A stretch of 64,000 bases of DNA from Pelomonas sp036404855. Its GTDB lineage: Bacteria; Pseudomonadota; Gammaproteobacteria; Burkholderiales; Burkholderiaceae_C. This document shows, piece after piece, positions 59,157 to 64,000 of this stretch. Position 1 is the stretch's first letter; each line of letters starts with the position of its first letter. The stretch is taken from the NCBI RefSeq assembly GCF_036404855.1, contig NZ_DASWYS010000050.1, positions 26,574 through 90,573 of the forward strand, in the 5' to 3' direction. The position numbers were made by a program, and so were the translations under genes. Below the pieces are notes generated by a model that worked only from the letters and a program-made list of their open reading frames with translations, ran no database searches and had not been told where the DNA came from.

Positions 59157-59755
59157 GCACTCGACGTTTCGCCTTGGCGGCCTTGGCCGCGCTGACCCTT
59201 GCCGCCTGCCAGAAGTCCGGCCCCGACAAGCCGGCCTTCAAGGGCATCGAGCTGACGGGCGCCGAGTACGCCCGGCAGCTCAACCTCACTGACCAGGATG
59301 GTCGCGCCCGGTCGCTGGCCGACTTCAAGGGCAAGGTGCTGGTGGTCTTCTTCGGGTACACGCAGTGCCCGGACGTCTGCCCGACCACCATGGCCGAGGT
59401 GGCGGAGGTCAAGCGTTCGTTGGGAGCCGACGGCGACAAGGTACAGGGCATCTTCGTGACCATCGACCCCGAGCGCGATACCGGTCAACTGCTGAAGGCC
59501 TACATGGCCAGCTTCGACCCCAGCTTCGTCGCGCTGCGCGGCAGCGCCGAGCAGACCCAGGCCGCCGCCAAGGAGTTCAAGGTCTTCTACGCCAAGGTGC
59601 CGGGCAAGACGCCCGAAACCTACACGATGGACCACACCGCCGCCAGCTTCATCTTCGACACCGAGGGCCGGGTGCGCGTCTACGCCCGTTATGGCTCGGG
59701 CGCGCAGGCACTGGCGGACGACATCAAGCTGCTGCTGGCCGAGAAGAAGAGCTGA
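59153..59755 (+). CDS. Sco1/SenC-family copper chaperone, lipoprotein
   Basis: Protein of 200 residues needed to mature the CuA site. The signal ends in a lipobox (LAAC, Cys19). The thioredoxin-like domain has Cys72-Pro-Asp-Val-Cys76 and the distal copper ligand His161 in YTMDHTAASFIFD. The ATG at 59153 overlaps ctaB. This is the second Sco-type protein in the locus. Confidence 0.95.
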   Translation: MSTRRFALAALAALTLAACQKSGPDKPAFKGIELTGAEYARQLNLTDQDGRARSLADFKGKVLVVFFGYTQCPDVCPTTMAEVAEVKRSLGADGDKVQGIFVTIDPERDTGQLLKAYMASFDPSFVALRGSAEQTQAAAKEFKVFYAKVPGKTPETYTMDHTAASFIFDTEGRVRVYARYGSGAQALADDIKLLLAEKKS

Positions 59756-59763
59756 GCGCCCGC

Positions 59764-61104
59764 ATGGCACATCGCGACTCTTGCCGTGCAAGGCCGTGCG
59801 CCGCCTCGGCCGTGACCCTCGCCGGCCTGCTGGCTGCCGCCGTCCTCGGGCTGGCGGGCTGCGCCACCTCCGTGCCGGGCGATGCCCCGCCACAGCCGCA
59901 GGTGTCGCGCAGCGCGACCGGGCGTTCGCCGGTCACCATCCTGGTCTCCATCGACGGCTTTCGCGAGGACTATCTCCGACGCGGCGCCACGCCCACGCTT
60001 TCCCGACTTGCGGCGGGCGGCGTCACGGCGGTCATGCACCCGTCCTTTCCTTCCAAGACGTTTCCCAACCACTGGACGCTGGTGACCGGGCTGCGCCCGG
60101 ACCGCCACGGCATCGTCGGCAACCGGATGGAGTCGCCCGAGCGCCGGGCCGTCTTCACGATGGCCACGGACGATCCCTGGTGGTGGAACGCTGCGCGCCC
60201 GGTGTGGGTGGATGCAGAGAAGGCCGGCATCCGCACCGCCGCGATGTTCTGGCCGGGCGCGAACGTGGCGATCAGCGGGACGTCTGCCGACACGGGGCGC
60301 CCGGGGCCTGCCGGCATGCGTCCCTCGGACTGGGTGCCCTACAACAAGGCCGTGAACGACACGCAGCGCGTGAACATGGTGCTGGACTGGCTGCGCAGGC
60401 CTGATGAGATCCGCCCCCATTTCGTGACCCTGTACTTCGACAAAGTCGACACGGCCGGGCACGACCATGGCCCCGACAGCGCGCAAAACCTCCAGGCGGT
60501 GGCCGAGGTCGACGCGGCGATTGGCGCGCTTGTGGCCGGATTGAAAGTGCTGGACCAGCCGGCGAATCTCGTCATCGTGGCGGACCACGGCATGGCGGCG
60601 ACCAGCAGCAATCGCGTGATTGCGCTGGACGCGCTGGCTGATCCCGAGCGCTACCACCTCATCGAGACGGGACCCTTCGCCAGCGTCGCACCGCAGCCCG
60701 GGGCTGCCGACGAGGTGGAGCGGGCCCTTCTTGCCCCGCATGAGCACATGCAGTGCTGGCGCAAGGCCGACATCCCGGCACGGTTCCACTACGGTTCGAA
60801 TCCGCGCGTTCCGCCCATTCTTTGCCTGGCCCAACCCGGCTGGCTGATCCAGGCCAGCGCGCCGCGCCAGCCCTTCGTGGGCGGCAACCACGGCTACGAC
60901 AACATGGCGCCGGAGATGAACGCCCTGTTCATCGCCCACGGTCCCGTCTTCGCGGCGGGCCGGGTGCTGCCGGACTTCGACAATGTGGACATCTACCCGC
61001 TCCTGCGCCAGCTGATCGGGCTGCCGGCCGCTGCGGGCGTCGACGGCAATGGCGCCGCGCTCCAGGGGGCCTTCAGGCGGGGTGGCGCTTCTGGCGTGAA
61101 CTGA
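59764..61104 (+). CDS. Lipoprotein nucleotide pyrophosphatase/phosphodiesterase (alkaline phosphatase superfamily)
   Basis: Protein of 446 residues with a signal ending in a lipobox (LAGC). Metal ligands and nucleophile of the NPP type are visible: Asp in SIDGFREDYL, the Thr nucleophile in PSKTFPNHWTLVTG, FDKVDTAGHDHGPD, VADHGM and GNHGYDN. It would cleave nucleotides or phosphodiesters in the periplasm. It starts 8 bases after the Sco stop and may be a passenger in the operon. Confidence 0.92.
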   Translation: MAHRDSCRARPCAASAVTLAGLLAAAVLGLAGCATSVPGDAPPQPQVSRSATGRSPVTILVSIDGFREDYLRRGATPTLSRLAAGGVTAVMHPSFPSKTFPNHWTLVTGLRPDRHGIVGNRMESPERRAVFTMATDDPWWWNAARPVWVDAEKAGIRTAAMFWPGANVAISGTSADTGRPGPAGMRPSDWVPYNKAVNDTQRVNMVLDWLRRPDEIRPHFVTLYFDKVDTAGHDHGPDSAQNLQAVAEVDAAIGALVAGLKVLDQPANLVIVADHGMAATSSNRVIALDALADPERYHLIETGPFASVAPQPGAADEVERALLAPHEHMQCWRKADIPARFHYGSNPRVPPILCLAQPGWLIQASAPRQPFVGGNHGYDNMAPEMNALFIAHGPVFAAGRVLPDFDNVDIYPLLRQLIGLPAAAGVDGNGAALQGAFRRGGASGVN

Positions 61105-61137
61105 CCCGCCGCGGCGGTCTGGCACCGACCACGAACG

Positions 61138-61162
61138 AAAAAAGGGCCTGCAAGCAGGCCCT
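61138..61162 (-). terminator. Rho-independent terminator of rpoH
   Basis: On the minus strand an 8-bp stem (61161-61154 with 61151-61144) and AA/TT centre are followed by six T (61143-61138). It lies 21 bases after the rpoH stop. The plus-strand phosphodiesterase gene ends nearby and has no T-run on its side. Confidence 0.88.
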
Positions 61163-61182
61163 GTGGTCGGTGGCGGAGAAGC

Positions 61183-62100
61183 TCAGGCCGCTTCCGTCAG
61201 CGCCTTCTTCATCTTCTTCATCGCCGCGACTTCGATCTGGCGGATGCGTTCGGCCGACACGCCGTACTCGGCCGCCAGCTCGTGCAGCGTCATGCCGCCC
61301 GAGGCGTCGTCGTTCACCTTCAGCCAGCGCTCCTCGACGATGCGGCGGCTGCGCGGATCCAGCACCTCCAGCGCACGCTGGATGCCGTCGCCGGCCATGC
61401 TGTCACGGGAGCGGGCCTCGATGACGCGGGTCGGTTCATGGCTCTCGTCGGCCAGGTAGGCGATGGGGGCGAAGCTCTCGCCGTCGTCGTCGGTCTGCGG
61501 CTCCAGCGCCACGTCGCCGCCTGACAGGCGGGTTTCCATCTCCAGCACTTCCTCGCGCTTGACGTTGAGCTCTCGAGCCACATGGGCCACTTCGGCCTCG
61601 CTCAGCGTGTTGCGATGCGTCTGGCCGTCGGCCTGCTCGGCCTTGAGCTGGTGCTTCATCGAGCGCAGGTTGAAGAACAGCTTGCGTTGGGCCTTGGTCG
61701 TCGCGACCTTGACCATGCGCCAGTTCTTCAGGATGTACTCGTGGATCTCGGCCTTGATCCAGTGCATGGCATAGCTGACCAGGCGCACGCCCTGGTCCGG
61801 GTCGAAGCGCTTGACGGCCTTCATCAGGCCCACGTTGCCTTCCTGGATCAGGTCGCCCTGTGGCAGGCCGTAGCCGACGTACTGGCGGGAGATGGAAACG
61901 ACCAGACGCAGGTGCGACAGCACCATGCGGCCGGCGGCCTCCAGATCGCCCTTGTCGCGCAGGCTGCGCGCGGCAGAGCTTTCCTCCTCCGCGGTCAGAA
62001 GCGGCAGGCGGTTGACGGCGGAGATGTAGGCGTCCAGATTGCCCAGCGAGGGCACCAGGGCCCAGGGGTCGCGGACGGCAATGGCAGAAGAGGCGGACAT
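61183..62100 (-). CDS. rpoH: Heat shock sigma factor, sigma-32
   Basis: Alternative sigma factor of 305 residues. Region 2 reads LIQEGNVGLMKAVKRFDPDQGVRLVSYAMHWIKAEI (in parts, about 85-130); the RpoH box QRKLFFNLR follows, which identifies it as sigma-32 rather than RpoD or RpoS. Region 4 has the helix-turn-helix TLHELAAEYGVSAERIRQIE. It directs transcription of chaperone and protease genes. Upstream lies a perfect CIRCE element, so HrcA probably represses it. Confidence 0.97.
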   Translation of the reverse strand: MSASSAIAVRDPWALVPSLGNLDAYISAVNRLPLLTAEEESSAARSLRDKGDLEAAGRMVLSHLRLVVSISRQYVGYGLPQGDLIQEGNVGLMKAVKRFDPDQGVRLVSYAMHWIKAEIHEYILKNWRMVKVATTKAQRKLFFNLRSMKHQLKAEQADGQTHRNTLSEAEVAHVARELNVKREEVLEMETRLSGGDVALEPQTDDDGESFAPIAYLADESHEPTRVIEARSRDSMAGDGIQRALEVLDPRSRRIVEERWLKVNDDASGGMTLHELAAEYGVSAERIRQIEVAAMKKMKKALTEAA

Positions 62101-62151
62101 CGTCTTGATTCCTTCGGAGCCGCGGCTGGAAGTGCCGCGTCGAGGAAGATA

Positions 62152-62178
62152 TTAGCACTCCAATTCATCGAGTGCTAA
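62152..62178 (-). promoter_or_regulatory. CIRCE element (HrcA operator) upstream of rpoH
   Basis: TTAGCACTC (62152-62160), nine bases, GAGTGCTAA (62170-62178) is an exact match to the CIRCE consensus. It lies 52 bases before the rpoH start. On the minus strand TAATAT follows the repeat as a -10, and TTAGCA inside it could serve as -35 at 18-base spacing, so HrcA binding would block RNA polymerase. Confidence 0.92.
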
Positions 62179-62310
62179 GCGCGACGGTGTCAGGGTTGAA
62201 AAGCAGTGTTGCCGCGGCTGAAACAGTTGGTACGCACTAACTTGTGCTGCGCCAGACGGTCTTTGAGGGGGCTGCTCCGGCGACGCCGGGGCGGTTGCCG
62301 CGGCCCGTAC

Positions 62311-62811
62311 TCAGTCGACCAGCCCGAATTCCGGGCTGGTGATCATCGCCTCGATGTCGAGAAGGATCAGCATGCGTTCGCCGATCTTGCCCAGGCCGGT
62401 GATGAAGCGGGCGTCCATCGCGGCGGGCACCTCGGGGCGGGGCTTGATCTCCTCGGCGCCGAGCTCCAGCACGTCCGACACCGAGTCCACGACGATGCCC
62501 ACCACCCGGCCGGCCACGTTCAGCACGACGACGACGGTGAAGGCGTTGTACTCACCGGCCTGACCGAGGCGCAGGCGCAGGTCCAGTATCGGGACGATCA
62601 CGCCGCGCAGGTTGACGACGCCCTTGACGAAGGCGGGCGCATTGGCCACCCGCGTGGGTGGTTCGTAGGACCGGATCTCCTGCACGCGCAGGATGTCCAT
62701 GCCGTACTCCTCTTCGCCGATGCGGAAGGTCAGGAACTGGCGGCCATCGGTGTGTGCCAAGGCCTGCACGGCCTGGGCACCGGTGCTGGGAACGAGGTCA
62801 GTGGAACTCAT
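62311..62811 (-). CDS. cheW: Chemotaxis adaptor protein CheW
   Basis: Protein of 166 residues with the CheW fold. FLTFRIGEEEYGMDILRVQEI, FVKGVVNLRGVIVPILDLRLRLG and VVGIVVDSVSDVL are signatures. It couples a CheA kinase to chemoreceptors; it is closer to flagellar CheW than to PilI in this window. It lies 30 bases downstream of the kinase gene on the same strand. The 210 bases between it and rpoH hold the CIRCE element and no other gene. Confidence 0.95.
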   Translation of the reverse strand: MSSTDLVPSTGAQAVQALAHTDGRQFLTFRIGEEEYGMDILRVQEIRSYEPPTRVANAPAFVKGVVNLRGVIVPILDLRLRLGQAGEYNAFTVVVVLNVAGRVVGIVVDSVSDVLELGAEEIKPRPEVPAAMDARFITGLGKIGERMLILLDIEAMITSPEFGLVD

Positions 62812-62841
62812 CGGGAGCGCGAGGTGTTGGAAAGCTGGGCT

Positions 62842-64000
62842 TCATTCTGCCCGCTCCGCATCGGCACCTGCTGCCAACAATTCATCGACCAGAGCCAGCA
62901 CTTCGCGCACATCCAGCGGCTTGGTCAGATAGCGGCGGGCACCGGCCACGTGGGCTTCGGCAATCTGCTCCGGCTGGGCGTTGGCCGACACGACGACGAT
63001 CGGCGGCAGCGGCCCGCCACGCTCGCGCAGCTGGCCGAGCAGCGTCAGGCCATCCCCGTCGGGCAGTTGCCAGTCCAGCAGCAGCAGGGCCGGCGGGTGC
63101 TCGCGCAGGGCCCGCAGGCCGGCTTCGACCGTGCCGGCCACTTCCAGCTCGATGCCGGGACGCTGCGCCAGAATGCCGCGCATGACTTCGGCGTTCAGCG
63201 GGTTGTCCTCGACGTAGAGCACGTGCCGCCTCGGCACGGCGCGGGGGTGGGCGGGTCCGTCGGGGGCCTCGTCCCTGGCCTGTGCCACCGTGGTACCTGC
63301 CGCGGCCAGCCTCAGCACGAAGCAGGCACCGGGACCTCCCTCGGGGGCGGCGGCCTCGACCCTCAGGCTGCCGCCCATCATCTCGGCCAGGCGCTGGCTG
63401 ATGACGAGGCCGATGCCGGTGCCCGGCAGGCCGCTGTGTTCGCGGCCGAGGCGGTTGAAGGGCTGGAAAAGGGCGGCGCGCTGCTGGTCCGTCAGGCCCA
63501 TGCCGGTGTCGCGCACGGCAATTTCGACCCAGCCCGGCTCCGGGGTCCCCGCCTCGATGTCGATGCGACCGCCAAGGCGGTTGTACTTGACCGCGTTGCT
63601 GAGCAGGTTGGTCAGGATCTGCGTGACCCGCGTCGGGTCGCCGAACAGGCTCACGGCGCCTGCGGTGATGCGCTGGTTGATGACCAGCCCGCGCTCCGTC
63701 GCCTGGCCCTGCACCAGGGCCAGCGCGCGGGCCAGCAGGGGGGGCAGATCCAGCGCCGCCATCTCCAGCCGCAGCGAGCCGGCCTCGATGCGTGACAGGT
63801 CCAACGTGTCGTTGATCATCTCCAGCAGGTGCCAGCCCGCCTGGGCGATCTGCTGGGCGCGCCCGCGCTGGCCCGGTGAGAGCGGTTCGCTGGCGTCCAT
63901 CTGCATCAGTTGGGTGAAGCCGAGGATGGCGTTCATCGGCGTACGCAGCTCGTGGCTCATGCGCGACAGGAATTCATTCTTGGCCTGATTGGCGGCCTCA
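62842..64000 (-). CDS. Hybrid sensor histidine kinase/response regulator (5' end outside window)
   Basis: The last 386 residues of a hybrid kinase. The frame stays open past 64000, beginning EAANQAKNEFLSRM. The phospho-acceptor His is in MSHELRTPMNAILGF. HATPase motifs are NLLSNAVKYN, RDTGMGL and GTGIGLVISQRLAEMMGG. The C-terminal receiver has VLYVEDNPLN, the phospho-Asp in LLLLDWQLPDGDGL and YLTKPLDVRE. The sensor part is not visible. With cheW it may belong to a flagellar chemotaxis locus. Confidence 0.9.
   Translation of the reverse strand, partial: EAANQAKNEFLSRMSHELRTPMNAILGFTQLMQMDASEPLSPGQRGRAQQIAQAGWHLLEMINDTLDLSRIEAGSLRLEMAALDLPPLLARALALVQGQATERGLVINQRITAGAVSLFGDPTRVTQILTNLLSNAVKYNRLGGRIDIEAGTPEPGWVEIAVRDTGMGLTDQQRAALFQPFNRLGREHSGLPGTGIGLVISQRLAEMMGGSLRVEAAAPEGGPGACFVLRLAAAGTTVAQARDEAPDGPAHPRAVPRRHVLYVEDNPLNAEVMRGILAQRPGIELEVAGTVEAGLRALREHPPALLLLDWQLPDGDGLTLLGQLRERGGPLPPIVVVSANAQPEQIAEAHVAGARRYLTKPLDVREVLALVDELLAAGADAERAE

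Overview
The window reads as a 64-kb piece of a high-GC Burkholderiales (betaproteobacterial) chromosome. Gene content and order fit the Roseateles / Rubrivivax / Leptothrix side of the order: a lysine-rich histone H1-like gene beside nrdAB, hemL-thiD-rubredoxin-pilGHIJ-chpA, a cox operon with a small assembly gene and DUF2970, and rpoH under a CIRCE element. This placement is inferred from gene order and protein style, not from any search. Almost all of it is core genome. I see no prophage, insertion sequence, CRISPR array, rRNA or tRNA. Genes are tightly packed, with many 4-base ATGA start/stop overlaps.

Layout. 1-3.6 kb: end of nrdA, then nrdB, then the histone H1-like gene with a structured leader and a strong terminator. 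3.6-3.9 kb: non-coding, possibly the remnant of a group II intron. 3.9-8.1 kb (minus): aroQ, accB, accC, prmA and a DUF3426 zinc-ribbon membrane protein. 8.2-14.3 kb (minus): an esterase, RNase II-type nuclease, TonB-like protein, aroE, mtgA, an unknown protein and a TlpA-like thioredoxin. 14.4-17.6 kb: a large secreted metalloprotease and a hotdog thioesterase. 17.6-21.3 kb (minus): thiD-like, hemL and mpl. 21.4-32.3 kb: rubredoxin, then the complete Pil-Chp chemosensory operon for twitching motility (pilG, pilH, pilI, pilJ, a 1942-residue chpA/pilL), ending with a GGDEF diguanylate cyclase. 32.8-34.2 kb (minus): photolyase. 34.2-38.7 kb: yqgE, ruvX, pyrR, pyrB, a pseudo-dihydroorotase and an acyltransferase, all overlapping. 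38.7-41.7 kb: a MocR-type regulator facing away from an MFS exporter, with a perfect palindrome between them. 41.7-42.7 kb: an SdpR/SdpI-like pair. 42.7-45.1 kb: hydroxypyruvate isomerase-like, DUF4254 and family 9 glycosyltransferase genes. 45.1-48.8 kb: gpmA, then rhodanese-grxC-secB-gpsA, then trmL. 48.8-61.1 kb: comF, a BioC-like protein, and a full aa3-type cytochrome oxidase locus with assembly factors (coxB, ctaD, small protein, ctaG, DUF2970, ctaE, SURF1, a Sco-like protein, ctaA, ctaB, Sco), then a lipoprotein phosphodiesterase. 61.2-64 kb (minus): rpoH, cheW and a truncated hybrid histidine kinase.

Functional blocks. Respiration is the best represented: the cox locus encodes the three core subunits, copper delivery factors (CtaG, Sco and a second Sco-like protein) and the haem A route (CtaB then CtaA). 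The Pil-Chp operon couples a type IV pilus receptor to a multi-Hpt kinase and may join it to c-di-GMP through the terminal GGDEF gene. The pyr block is the Pseudomonas-type arrangement, in which an inactive dihydroorotase-like chain partners PyrB.

I found no convincing wholly new system. The most unusual items are: a MocR-family regulator lacking its PLP-binding lysine and tyrosine beside a 28-bp palindrome; an SdpRI-like pair with an operator over its promoter; a second Sco-like protein hidden in the cox operon; a perfect CIRCE before rpoH; and a possible decayed intron inserted right after a terminator.
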